From Cervus elaphus (Eukaryota > Chordata > Mammalia > Artiodactyla > Cervidae): 64,000 nucleotides of DNA. The DNA is taken from contig NC_057829.1 of assembly GCF_910594005.1 (NCBI RefSeq), positions 62,727,001 to 62,791,000 on the forward strand, in the 5' to 3' direction. The position numbers were made by a program, and so were the translations under genes. The notes below the pieces were generated by a model. That model worked only from the letters and a program-made list of their open reading frames with translations. It searched no databases and was not told the DNA's origin. Below, piece after piece: positions 23,616-35,541 of this stretch. The stretch's first letter is position 1; each line of letters starts with the position of its first letter.

Positions 23616-24939
23616 GCACTTTGATATTCCATCAATGCAGTTTAGTTACCATGATTAATGTAATTAATTCTGTATTTCAAGATATTTAAACTCTTTCCAA
23701 TATTTTGCCATTTGTCAATAACACTGCATGAATATGATTGTACCTAACTCCCGGGGGACATCTCTGACATTTTCCTCAGGCTAAATGACAAGATGCTGAA
23801 TAACCTACCAAATGGGTTGGCTTTTGAACGTTGGCTTTTGAATCTCATTATTAAAATCAAATTTACGCTGCTGCCAGTGCATAAAAGAGTGTCTTTTCTG
23901 ACCACCAGATAATTTTCTATTTATATTTTTATACAGATAATTTTCTATTTCTATTTATAATTTTCTGACCACCTGGTAATTTTCTATTATAAATGATCTT
24001 TCTCAATTTTATAGGTAAAACACAGTTGCTTGACTTTGATTCCTGGTGAGGTTATATACTTTGTCAGACTTGCTGTCCATTCACGTTGCTCCCTATTTTG
24101 CCTTTTGTGGTCTATCACGTGTCTCCCACTCCCACAGAATGTCACCGTGTGCTTGGGCCAGCCTCTTCCCTGCCGTGCTCCTTCCTTGACCACGGGAGCC
24201 TTCTCAGTGTCCCACAGAACTCAGCAGTCAAGCACTTTGCAAAGAGAACGTGAGTCAGAAAAATGCACACTCACAAGGGCCGCAGGTGGCTTGGCCAGCC
24301 ACATCTGTCACTCCTCCAGCTAGGATGCCCGAATCCCTCCCAGAGCTGCAAACCTTCCATCTCACTCAGACTCTGGACCATCACCCAGGGACCGTCAGAG
24401 CAGGAGGGGCTGGCTCTGATGACTTAACCAGGTGAGGTTCACATGTGCACGGCTGTGCCTCAGAGGAAGTGTTTCCTACTGCTTTGGGGAAATAGGCAAC
24501 TGTAAATCAGGGAACAGCGTGGCACTGACTTATTTATCCTTATAAGAGTTTTATATTCTGAAGTCAGCAAGGGACCCATCACTGATCCACGGCCAATTTG
24601 CAGTCATTATCTTGGGAAAGCGCCATCCCCTTTGCTTGGCTGGTGGCATGCTGGGGCCTGCAGGAATCCAGGCACCCCACAGGGCTGGCCCCTGATAAGT
24701 GGAAACCAAATGTTATCTTCCAGAGATGTGAGACAGAGACAGGAAGTCACTGAACAGTGGGAAATTCTTCCTCTCACTGCTAACACTGCTCTTTCGCTTC
24801 CCCCGGCCCCTCCTCCAAGTTCTTCCTCCTTCAGAGGGAATGTTTGCCAGGATAGCAGCAGCACCCTCTTAGGGGTGAGAGCGAGTCATGTAAGTCAGAG
24901 TGGACGTGATGAAAGGGAGGTTAATTAGCAGTCAAGGCC
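23616..24939. other. Intergenic, nothing recognised
   Basis: No supported gene. A short tandem echo of TAATTTTCTATTTATA/TAATTTTCTATTTCTA occurs at about 23910-23990. Confidence 0.4.
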
Positions 24940-25262
24940 AAGGCTACTCTCAATGTCCTAAAATAAGTCCTGCATAATCCTTACAAGAGAATATCAAGCA
25001 GCCATTAAAAATAATGTTTTCCAAAAATTTTTATGAGACTGAAAAATGCTCGTGACATGAAGTAAAATGAAGGAAAGAAAGGTGCAAACCCACCTATAGA
25101 ATAAAAAATATGATCCCAATTATATAAAATTGCTGGAAATTACCATTGTAAAATGGTGATTGTGATGATTTCTGCAAGTAAGATTAGGTTTGAGTTTTAT
25201 GTTCTTTCTTATTATATTTTAAAATTTTCCTGCAATAAGCATCTGCAACTTTTATTTACAAA
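24940..25262 (+). repeat. Probable old L1 3' end
   Basis: CAAGCAGCCATTAAAAATAA, GAAAAATGCTCGTGACATGA and the A/T-rich end with TTTTCCTGCAATAAGCAT resemble L1M-type 3' ends in sense orientation. Confidence 0.55.
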
Positions 25263-25777
25263 AAATAGTATTTTGAAAGACCAAGTCTGATGCAATCCGC
25301 CCCACGCCCCTGGGATCTCACAAGTTCCTATTTGTTACTCAGTTCTGCTCTCCTTACCTAGGTGTTAAGAAGAAGTGCTTGCCCTCACCCTGAGGCCTCC
25401 CTCCCTCCCTTCCTTCTTTCTTTCTTCCTTCCCTCCTCCTTGCACCCTGGTAAGTCTTTTGAGGAAGGCAAATCTTGGAACACAGGCTAAAACCAAATTT
25501 TTAACAAGCTCAAAATTTTAGCTGTTCCAATGGACAAGGTTGACAGCCCTTCTTGTGGGAAAAGCTTGGTGGACCCAAAGATTTCTCTGCTCTTCTCTGG
25601 TCACACTGCTTCTAGCAGGCTGGTTTCAGTCTGGTGCCAGGTTAAAAAGGATGTCGAAAAGACTGCCTTCTGCAGAATCTAGAAATGACAATAATATCTC
25701 CAGCCACAATATTAGCAGCAAGAGCACCACCGTGAACCAAATTATCCTATGACAGATAGTGATCTATTGTTTTATTT

Positions 25778-26812
25778 TGTTAGGGGAAGCACACTGATTG
25801 AAACCGCCCACCCCGGCCAGGCACCATAGTAACCATTTGCATGAGTTGTTTTATAACAGGAGATCCTGATAAGGAATACGGAACTAATAAGCCACCACCA
25901 ACCGGAAGAGTTCAGGAAAGGTCGAGAGGAGACACTGCCTGTCCGTCCACTTCTCAGAATCCCTCTTGCTAGCATCCATCTTGGCTGAGCGATGCTTGTG
26001 CCACCAGGAAAGACTCTGAATTAGAATGATTGGCCAAAGACCACCCGGAAACTAATCCCATCACCATAAAACTCAAGACTGCGAGGCACGCGGCAGACCA
26101 GTTCTCCTGGGTTCCCTTACCTACTGCTCTCCACCCGGGTGCCCTTTCCCAATAAAATCTCTTGCTTTGTCAGCATGTGTCTCCTCGGACAATTCATTTC
26201 CGAGTGTTAGTGTTATAGCCACGCTTTCTGGGAAACAGACTCACTCAGAAGGACAATGCAGATAGTGGAGTGCAGTTTATTACGCCAGCGGGCCCAAGGC
26301 AGAGTCTCCTCTTAGCCAAGGACCCCGTCCAGCATTTGTGAAAATCTTTTATACCCTATGCGTACGTGTCCAAACCAACCACCTACCCCATGTGTACGTG
26401 TCCAAACCCACCACCTACCCCATGTGTACGTGTTATGTGTTCAAACAGTCAATAATCAATAAGCCTGCAGTTACATTCCAACCAGTTAATAATCGATAAG
26501 CCTGTGATTACATCCTGATAGATATGGAAAGAGTTTATGACCTGTCCGGAGACAGGGGTGATTACGGTATGCTTCCTCTTAGGCAATGAGTAACCTGGAT
26601 GTGATCTTCAAGATTCCCCTGTCTGGAGGGTGTCTTATCCTTCCATTATCGTTCCCACAGGCACTAAGCAGAGAGTTCAGAGTCCACTGGAGAGGCAGCC
26701 GAGCACGACCAGCACGGACAGGCCTGAGATGGAGTCCAGGCCCTATGAATTCCTTCTTCATTAGACAAGAGCCCAGTTTCGGGCCGTGGAAGGGGTCTCC
26801 CTTCCTGCAACA
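25778..26812 (+). mobile_element. Solo LTR (class I-like), interrupted by a second LTR
   Basis: Starts TGTTAGGGGAAGCACACTGA at 25778 and ends TTCCTGCAACA at 26812, flanked by the 4-bp duplication ATTT (25774-25777 and 26813-26816). AATAAA at 26151-26156 is the LTR poly(A) signal. Removing the inner LTR and its duplicated TTAG leaves about 481 bp. No internal viral genes remain. The 4-bp duplication suggests a gammaretrovirus-like family; the exact family name is not asserted. Confidence 0.85.
26211..26760 (-). mobile_element. Second solo LTR nested in the first, 550 bp
   Basis: On the minus strand it runs TGAAGAAGGAATTCATAGGG to GCGTGGCTATAACA, flanked by TTAG at 26207-26210 and 26761-26764. 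An AATAAA lies on the minus strand at 26276-26281. The U3 side carries two direct-repeat arrays: a 32-bp period at about 26355-26432 (ATGYGTACGTG motif) and a 37-bp period at about 26451-26520 (AATAATCRATAAGCC), as often seen in LTR enhancers. Confidence 0.85.
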
Positions 26813-26877
26813 ATTTGATCTTTAAAACAACTCTTTACAGGTGAGAAATCTGGGTTTATTGAAGTTATGTAATAAGG

Positions 26878-27690
26878 CTTGTTGTTGTTCCGTTGCTAAG
26901 TTGTATCTGACACTTTGCGACCCCGTGGACTGCAGCATGACAGGCTTCCTTGTCCTCCACTATCTCCTGGAGTTTGCTTAAATCCACGTTCACTGAGTTG
27001 GCGATGCTCTCTAACCGTCTCATCCCCTGCCGTGCTCTTCTTTTGCCTTCACTCTTCCCCAGCCTCATGGTCTTTTCCAATGAGTTGGCTCTTCACATCG
27101 CATGGCCAAAATACTGAAGCTTCAGCTTCAGGATCAGTCCTTTCAATGAATATTCAGGGTTGATTTCCTTTAGGATTGACTGGTTTGATCTCCTTGCAGT
27201 CCAGGGGACTCTCAAGAGTCTTCTCCAGCACCATGATTCAAAAGCATAAATTCTTCGGTGTTCAGCCTTCTTTGTGGTACAACTCTCATGTACGTACATG
27301 GCTACTGGAAAAATCATAGCTTTGATTATATGAACTTTTGCCAGCAAAGGGGTATCTCTGTTTTTTAATACACTATCTAGGTTTGTCATGGCTTTCCTTC
27401 AAATGATCAGACATTTTTTAATTTCATGGCTGCAGTCACCATCTGCAGTGATTTTGGAGCCCAAGAAAATAAAGTCTGTCCCTGCTTCCACTTTTTCCCC
27501 TTGTATTTGCCATGAAGTGATGGGACCAGATACCATGATCTTAATTTTTTTGAATGCTGAGTTTCAAGTCAGCTTTTTCACACTCTTCTTTCATTCTCAT
27601 CAAGAGGCTCTTTAGTTCCTCTTCCCTTTCTGCCATTTGAGAGGTATCATCTGCATATCTGAGGTTGTTGATATTTCTCCTGGTAATAAG
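26878..27690 (-). repeat. BovB LINE fragment
   Basis: Reverse-complement BovB from the 3' terminus (TTGTTGTTCCGTTGCTAAGT) through TCTCAAGAGTCTTCTCCAGC into reverse-transcriptase coding sequence (AGAGGCTCTTTAGTTCCTCT, TCATCTGCATATCTGAGG). It carries many frame-breaking changes. Confidence 0.92.
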
Positions 27691-28359
27691 GCAGATCTAT
27701 GTTACTCTGTATAAATTTCATGGTGGGAGGAGAGGCCCTGGGGAAACTTCCACCTGCTCTGCTCTGGGGCCTCTGCACCATGGCCTTGGTTGTTAGGATG
27801 GAAGGGGCTGGCTGGGAGAGGTGCGTTACTATGGGGACATCTGTGGGACTCTTTCAGACCAAGAGTGACAACCCAACTCACTTTAGAAAAATGCAAGTTC
27901 GTAAGGAAAGATTTCAGTAATGTGACAGGCATGGTTTGCTCATGGCAAGTGAGAGGCCGAGTCTCTAGACTGGGAGTGTGGGCCCCCAGATGACCCTCAG
28001 TTGCACCCACTTTGCACTCACCCCACCTGCTGTCTGCCCAATTCTGGAGGTTTTGATGGTTGGAGAGGCCACACATTGCTCCAGGCAGTGGCCCTGTGGG
28101 TAACTGTGGGGCGCTGGGGAATTGGGTCCCTTCTTGTACAGTTTGCCAGAAGTGTGAAGGCAGTAGACTGGGCCTCCCCAGGGCAGTCCTCCGATCAGCT
28201 GGTAGTGGGGGCCTGGCAGTGAGAAGAGGGTGCTTGTTGGTCACATGGATTGTTTGGAGCTGATGCTGTGAGACTACTGAGTATCCCAGACAAGTCTACC
28301 CCATGTGGTTATTACATATTACCTATTCCACTAATACACAGAAAAAATGCAAACTATCT
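27691..28359. other. 3' flank of PYROXD2, nothing recognised
   Basis: Between a BovB and the PYROXD2 poly(A) site. Open frames on both strands lack family resemblance. Confidence 0.4.
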
Positions 28360-28376
28360 ATATAAAGCAAAACCAG

Positions 28377-28382
28377 TTTATT
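28377..28382 (-). terminator. PYROXD2: PYROXD2 poly(A) signal AATAAA
   Basis: The minus strand reads AATAAA, 163 nt after the TGA stop (28545-28547). No other AATAAA lies between stop and signal, so the 3'UTR is about 28360-28544. Cleavage is expected 10-30 nt further on, near 28350-28365. Use of this signal is inferred. Confidence 0.8.
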
Positions 28383-28544
28383 CATGAAGCCTTGGATGAG
28401 AGGTTAACCAGGACCCCGTGTGACTTGTATGTTTCTTCTAGAACAGTGGCTTGGGCCTTGAGGACTTGCTTGCCTCCGGCCATATCCTGGGAAACTGACA
28501 TCTCAAGGGTGAATTCATCTTCCTGGGTCAGAGTTAGCTCGAGG

Positions 28545-31500
28545 TCACATGCTCCTGAGGTCCCTGAAGACCACGTGGGCTGCATTGCGTCCAGCGGCTC
28601 CCATGACACCTCCTCCTGGAAGGGAGCCTCCCATGAGCCAAAGCTGTGCTCACCCCCTCCCACCCTTCTATCCACGGGATTGCCAAGGCACCAGCCACAA
28701 AGCAGAACAGGGAAGACTAAAGGGTGGTGCTGGGCATGGGTAACAGAACCACGGGGGAGGATTGTCAAGACAGATCCTGGACACCGCTCCAGGCTTCCTG
28801 AATCCATGCAGGAAGGGCCAGTGCCTGGTCCAAGCAAGTGTCCCCCTTTGCCCTTCCCAGCCTGAGAGCTGATGGGCCAGATGGCAAGACTCCCAGCGCA
28901 CGAAACTAGAATGTGGGACCAGGGGTTGAGGGGAAGACCTGGCGGTACAGGCCCATCTGGGAGGCCGAGGCCCACGTAGCTCAGAGGAAGCACCCATATG
29001 AGATGAGCCTCCATGGGGTCAGTTAGGCCTGGGATGGGAGCAGGGAAGAATTTTAAAATTGAGAAACTGGACTGTGCTGATCCTTACTGGTCTCAAATAT
29101 GGATGCAGAATTTAGACACATGGGTCCCTCACAACCCCCAGGGGGAACTGGAGAGATGCCTCCACTAGGACGTGTCCCCAGGCCTCACGAAGAGGGGGTG
29201 AGCGAACCTGAGGGTTCTGGCTGGAGAATTCTCAATGCAGGGGAGCGCTTGTTTTCCTGGGAGTTCCCTGCTCCCCTCCCTCTCATCTCCTGCCTTGTTC
29301 ACCTTCCCCTCTGTCTGCAAGCTTCTGATGTCTGGCCAGCCCTCGCCACCCACCCAGGGTAGTGGGACCGAGGCTCACTCACCAGGATGGGCCCCGCTGC
29401 CACAGAGATACAGGCCACGGAGGGGGCTGCGGTAGCCGGAGTGCAGGGGCACAGGACGCGCAAAGTACAGCTGGTCCAGGCTCATGGCGCAGTGGAATAC
29501 GTTCTGCAGAGGCAGGGCCATAGTCGTTAACATAGGAGTGTTACAGTCTCCACCTCCTTCCCCTCCCCTGTTCTCCAAGGAAGGTTCTTCTCCTTCCAGG
29601 ATGTTTTTGGGCTCTCGTGATGCAGAATGAGAAGAGGAACAGAGGGAACAGGCACATGTCCCAGGACTGGGGGTGAATTTTCCTAGAGGCATTTTTCAAG
29701 AAGGAAGAAGGGTTGGGTGCATCTTCAGAGGGTGAGGAAACTGAATGGGAGAGAAAAGGGAGATTTTAAAAATTGTGTTGTGGACTATAAATCCCCCTCA
29801 CTCTGTTTGAAAAGTAGAGGAATTTGATTTATTTTGACTGCTAATGTGTTTTCCTTTGGCCAAGACACTCATCTGAGCCTGGGCCCCAGGGTCCAAGGTC
29901 ACAGTGAGTGGCAGACCAGGGTGCTGGGACCCAAGTGGGGTTCTACTCCAATGGCCTGGGTCAGACCAGCCGAGGAGGGAGGGGTGTGGGGGAAGGGGAA
30001 GATCACACCCGAGGGGTAGGTCTGACAAGAAGACCAACATCTGCTGGAAATCATGGTGGGGGTCACCATCGCCTGCCCCTTCAGTGTGTCCCCAGCTGAG
30101 CTTGTTCTCTTCCCTGGAGTTTCCTCCTTGACAGATGGATGGCATCACTTCCCCCTCCTCGGCCTCCAGGTGGACCCTTTACGTTCCCTCCACCCCCGTC
30201 TCTACACATGCATTTATCAAGATGTCTCAATCCACCTGCTCCAAGCCTTCCACCTCAACCCTTTTTCCCTTCCCTCTCCACTGCCTGGCCTCCCTCACTC
30301 TCTAGCCAGCCTATGCTGTCCAGTTAAAATATAATTGGAGCTACACATATACTTTTAGATTTTCCATTAGCCACATGAACATTTAAAAAGAAACTGGTGA
30401 AATTAATGTTAATAATATATTTAATTTAACCCAATTAAATAATATGTTTAATTTAACCAAAATATCATTTCAACATGTGGTCGATATTAAAATTATTGAT
30501 GAGCCTTGCTGCATTTTTTTGGTCTTTGCCATCTGGGGTGCATTTTATATTGAAACACATCTCACGTTGGCCTGGCCACATCTAAGTACTCAATAGCCAA
30601 TCGCAGCTAGTCGCTGCTGTGTTGGCCCTGGTGTCCTACCCACTCCCTGCCTCCAGGCTCAGTGAGTGAGTCGTTTGATAAATTGAAGAGAAGTGTAAGA
30701 TCAAGCTGCCTGGGGGAGGGGAGGTCCCTCTGGAGAAAGGCAGATGGGGGTTGCTGACACGGACGTCCGGGTAGAAATCCCACAGTTCTGGTGACTTGCC
30801 CAGTGGGCGCTGCCTCTCCCGTCTATGTCTCCTCTCTCTTCCCCCACTGCCTACAACTGATCGTGTCTCTGTCCTCTGTCCGCTGTGGTCTCTGTCCCTG
30901 TCCTCCCTGCCTGAGGCTGGGTGTGGAGGGCCAAGATAAAACCAAGTGGGCATGTCAGGGATTGGAGGTGCAAAGAGAATGAAGGGAGAGTGTGATGAAA
31001 GCCTCCCATCCTATACGAACTCACCCCCCCAGGAAGCCCAAAGACTCTCTCCAAGTCAGGGGGTGTGAGGATGTCTCTGCCCACCACGGAGCCCTTGAAG
31101 CCAGGTGCGTAGGCCTCGATGCAATCAAACACTGGGTGCCAAACACAAGGAAATGAGACAGCGTTATGAAAAAGAAGAGGCTTATGATTATACAATTTGG
31201 CAAGTTTACTAAATTCGTTAAACTTTACATTTAAAATGAATATTTTTATATGCAAATTATACCTCAATAAGCAAAACAACAACAACAAAACAAACAACAT
31301 AGTCCACCAGCAAATAAACAATTCTTTATGAAGGCCTGTGGGTCTCAGATTATTCCAGCCTCCCACTCTTTCCCACCTTTATGCTCCAACTCTAAACTCT
31401 GTCTCCCCTTAAATATGCAAAAATTTCTTCACCTCATTGATTCACTCAAGTTATTACTTTTGCTTGGAATGCCCTTTGCTGCCTGGTCAACTCCTATTCA

Positions 31501-34500
31501 CCCTTTAAAACCCAGCTCAAATGTCCCTTTCTCTGGAAAGCTTTCCTGTCGCTCTGGCTTGTGGCTCCTCCTTTGGTTCACACAGTCTGTTGACTGTAAG
31601 ATTGGTTTATTATTCTCCCCCATTGGACTGTGAGCAACCTGAGGGCAAGAACTATGTCTTTCTGGCTTTCTTGGCCCACAGCCTGGGCCCAGCAGGCACT
31701 CACTGTGTTGATTTTGGTTTCCTTGGGTATTCCTCTCTCCTTGGCACAGGGCTTGCAGGTGTTAATTCGGAGTGGGGCCATCAGGAGGTGAGGGGTCCAT
31801 TCAGGCCACTCAGCCAGCTGTCACTATGGAGACCTGACGGTTTAGCTCTCCTTACCTCTGTCTGCGTAAGCGTTTCTCTGCTGCTCGTCCCAGGCCTTGC
31901 CTCCAGCCAGCGTGTACGGTGTGTACTGAGTGAAGAGGGAGATGACGTGGCAGCCAGGGGGGGCCAGGGTGGGGTCCAGCGAGGAAGGGATGCAGAGCTC
32001 GATCAGAGGTCTGTGTACGACAGGGGAGGAGAGAGGGCAGGGCCTGAAGAGCAACGCCTGCCTGAGGGAAGGGCCATGGAGCCATCCTGAGATGACGGGA
32101 CAAAATGAAGACCTGAGCTGGGGATGCTGGGGCCGGATGGATCATCTCCGTAAGGCTATGGTGGTGTTTGCCTGCACGGGCTTGGTGACCCGCAGGACAG
32201 CCCAGACCACCCACGGGGAGCCCTCTCATCCCCAGGTCCCTGACTCAGCCAGACCTCCAGGCTCCAGGCTCTCAGGTCCCAGCCGGCCCAGGGAGGGGAA
32301 TGTGCAGTGGGCCCTGCTCCCCGCCACACACATCACACCCTGTGATCTAACCAGGGGCTCGAGCGTCTCCAGGTCCCCCACCTCTCGGAAGGCAGGCCAT
32401 CCAGGGCGTCTTCAAAGGCCCGGTGGACAAGGAGGGTGTCCTCACAGTTCAGGTGGATGGAGCACTGGTGATGGGGCAATGGCTGGCCCCTGGGAGTGTT
32501 GGGGGCTGCCAGGAAGTCAGGCAGCCTGTTCACAGCCACTGAGAGACCAAAAGGGAGGGTCAGGGCCCAGCGGCCTGGGTCCTCAGCCCCTCCAGGGCCC
32601 TCCTTCTCTGCCCATCACCTGCTCCCCGACCTGGTGGGCTGGAAACAAGAAGCATGAAAAAGTGTTTCACCTTCAAACAGGGGGCAGGCTGGGGGGCAGG
32701 AATAGAGACAGGTCAGTCTTTCCCAGACACGGAAATTTCTCACTCAGAAAATCTCAGAAGAGACAGTTCTGCAGTCCGCTGTGCCTCTTACCATTGATCT
32801 TGGTAACAGGTGACTGGGTGTCCAGTTGGGCGATTCTTGCCACGAACTCCTCAGGAAGCCATTCCTGAAAAGAGAAGGTTCCACCCTAGGGGTGGCTGAA
32901 GCCCCAAGGGAGCTGCCTTCCTGCTTTACTCAGACTGGTCCCTCAACCTCTGCTGCAGGAGATCCTCTCCCTCCCTCAGAGTTAGCCAAAACACCTCCTC
33001 TGTGAGGCCCTCCTGGACTCCTCCCACTCAGTATTAACCACTTCTGCCTGTGTACTTTGCCAGCGTCCTGGCGGTAAGTGGCCCAGACCAGCTCCTGCTA
33101 TGGATGTGGCCCAAGAGCTGCAGCCTCTTTCTCCTCTGGCCTCTAAGCTCTTGGAAGTCTTGATGATCTCAAAATTGTCTTAAGATGCTTTTGAAACTGG
33201 TGCTTGCTGAATTTTAATAGTGGAATCACTCAGAAAAATGATGCCTTGTCCCCAAGAATAAACCCCACGTCATTGGGAGCTCCATGCTCATACACATATT
33301 AGCACATCTTTGGGGGACAGGGCACATGTGGTCAATTGCAAAAGCTATTCCAAGTCCCCACCCCTCCCTATACGGACACCCCTTTCTATTGCCCTCCCAC
33401 TGTGACTCTTGAGCTTGGTCATGAGACAAGGCTAATGTTAGCAAATAGGAAGCAAACAGAAGCACTTGCGTGATTGAGTTTGCTCCATTATGCTGTGCAC
33501 CAGACCCTGAGGACATGTCTGGACTATTGCGCTGGGGGATAAGAAACACATGGAGCAGAGCTGAGTCATCCCAGACACTCTGACTGAGACCCCTGGATTA
33601 GCCACAGCCGTCAGCAGGGCCCTCGAGTGCCCCTCAGCTGCTGGAAGATGTGTGGCTGAGCCCAGATCAGCTGAACTCAGTCAATATCAACTGATTCCTC
33701 CGTGTACTAATCCATAACTCTTGTGATATGCCCAGCAGTTGTGTGGTTATTATGCAACGTTCATGTGATGATGGGTTATTGACATAAACAGTGGAATCAG
33801 AGCTGGTTAGAGGGGAAAAATCAGAACAGCAGGAAAGCTGTAGAAACAACTCTGGGTTGAAAATCAGACTTGGGTTCTAGCTGTGGCTCTGCCAATCGCC
33901 AGTTGCCTGGGCTTGGTCACCTCACCTCCCTGGACCTTTCCCTCACCTGTGAGGCTTGTTGCTACCTGCCTGTTAGGTAAGTGGAGAAGGACAGGCTTCC
34001 CCAAGTGTGGGGAGACTTGGCATTCACATCTCCCACCCTGATGCAGCCCCCTGAAGCCCCCAGGTTCCAACCCCCAGCCCCGCTGTGCTGAGAGATGCCT
34101 CACCTCCTGGCCCAGCCTCACCTGTGGCGTCAACTTCAGGAAGGTGATCTGTGGCGACGCGTTGGACAGCACCACTTTGCTTCTCACCTCCGAGCCGTCT
34201 TGCAGCACGACTCCTTGAACGCGCCCGCCACTGCTCACCTGCACCTTAGCCACCGTCTAGGGCCACCGGCAGGAGCCCCCAGGACCCCCGGGGAGGGAAA
34301 CAAGGGTTGGCTCTTGGGGGATTTCCACTGTTTGTGCTGCTCCTAGGCATTCACAGCCTTCTCATCCCCTGCCGATTTCCTGCAGATCCTGGTGAGGCAT
34401 CAGCCCACTCCCCAATGCAAAGGCTCACCCCAAATGTGCGATAGTAGTGCAAATTCAAAAGGGGACAGGCCTGGGTCATAGCTGCTCAGCCAGTGACAGT

Positions 34501-35496
34501 GTGCAGAGCCCAAACCCAGCCTTGTCCATCAGTAAACTAAGGACCCTCTGAATCTGAGACTGTTCTATTCTAAGATACTTGCCAAAAATCGGGGTGGGTG
34601 TCAAGGGGCTGTTCACCTTTTCGGTGAAGATGCTGACTCCGTGAGCGGTGGCTGAGCTTGCGATGGCATCAGAGAGGGCACCCATGCCACCCTGGACATA
34701 GCCCCAGGCCCCCCGCATCCCCTCCAGACTTCCCATCACATGATGGAGTAGCACATACCTGAAGACAGATAATCAGAATCAGTGGCTGGAGATGGGGTTT
34801 AATCTCCCCAGAATTCTAGGTGCAAATATTCTTTCTCTCTCAGTGCCTTGAATGGACCACATAATTCACTTGCAATTCTACATCTGCACATGCTGTTCTG
34901 GAATCTAGAACCCCCTTCCTCCCTCTTCTTTTGTTTGGCTAATTCCTCCTGTCCCTAGAGTTTCAGATGAAATATCTCTTCCTCATGGGGGCTTCTCTGA
35001 GCCTGGACCACATTGCCTCCCTGCCTCGTTTTCCCATCACAATGCCCACAGTAAGTAGTTCTCCACTCCACATTCTATATCTGCCTCTCCCATGGGGATT
35101 TCAGCTCCATTCACTACGGTGTCTTCAGCACCTAGTGCAGGCAACTGCTCCATCCATATTTATTGAAAGAATTAACAGGAAAAAAAAATGTCTTAAAGGC
35201 CCATTTCACAAACTGGGCAGTGGCAAAGCCTCCTGGACACCCACAGAGAAAAGGACCCGGAAGCCCCAGCTAGAAAATCCTAATTGGCTGGTTGATGGTC
35301 AAGGTGTTGCAAGCACTTGCCAACGCACCCCCGCCTTTTCCATGGCCCTGGGAAATTTGGGGCTGGCTTACTGTGTGTTGAAAAACGACTTCTGAGGGAT
35401 GCTCTTATCCCTCGAGAGATAAGCCACATTGACAGTTTCTAGCTGCATCTTCTGGTGCCCTGGAAATGGCCCAAGACTTGGCAGCATCCTCTATCC

Positions 35497-35541
<45 letters not shown>

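Noticed and set aside
1..28359. Exons of LOXL4, the expected next gene on this side
   Set aside because: No scavenger-receptor or lysyl-oxidase-like coding stretch was seen; the human distance is over 100 kb, so absence here is expected.
31930..32868. 312-codon open frame on the plus strand
   Set aside because: It runs antisense across PYROXD2 exons 11, 12 and 13 and their introns, has no recognisable domain, and its openness reflects GC-rich coding sequence on the other strand.
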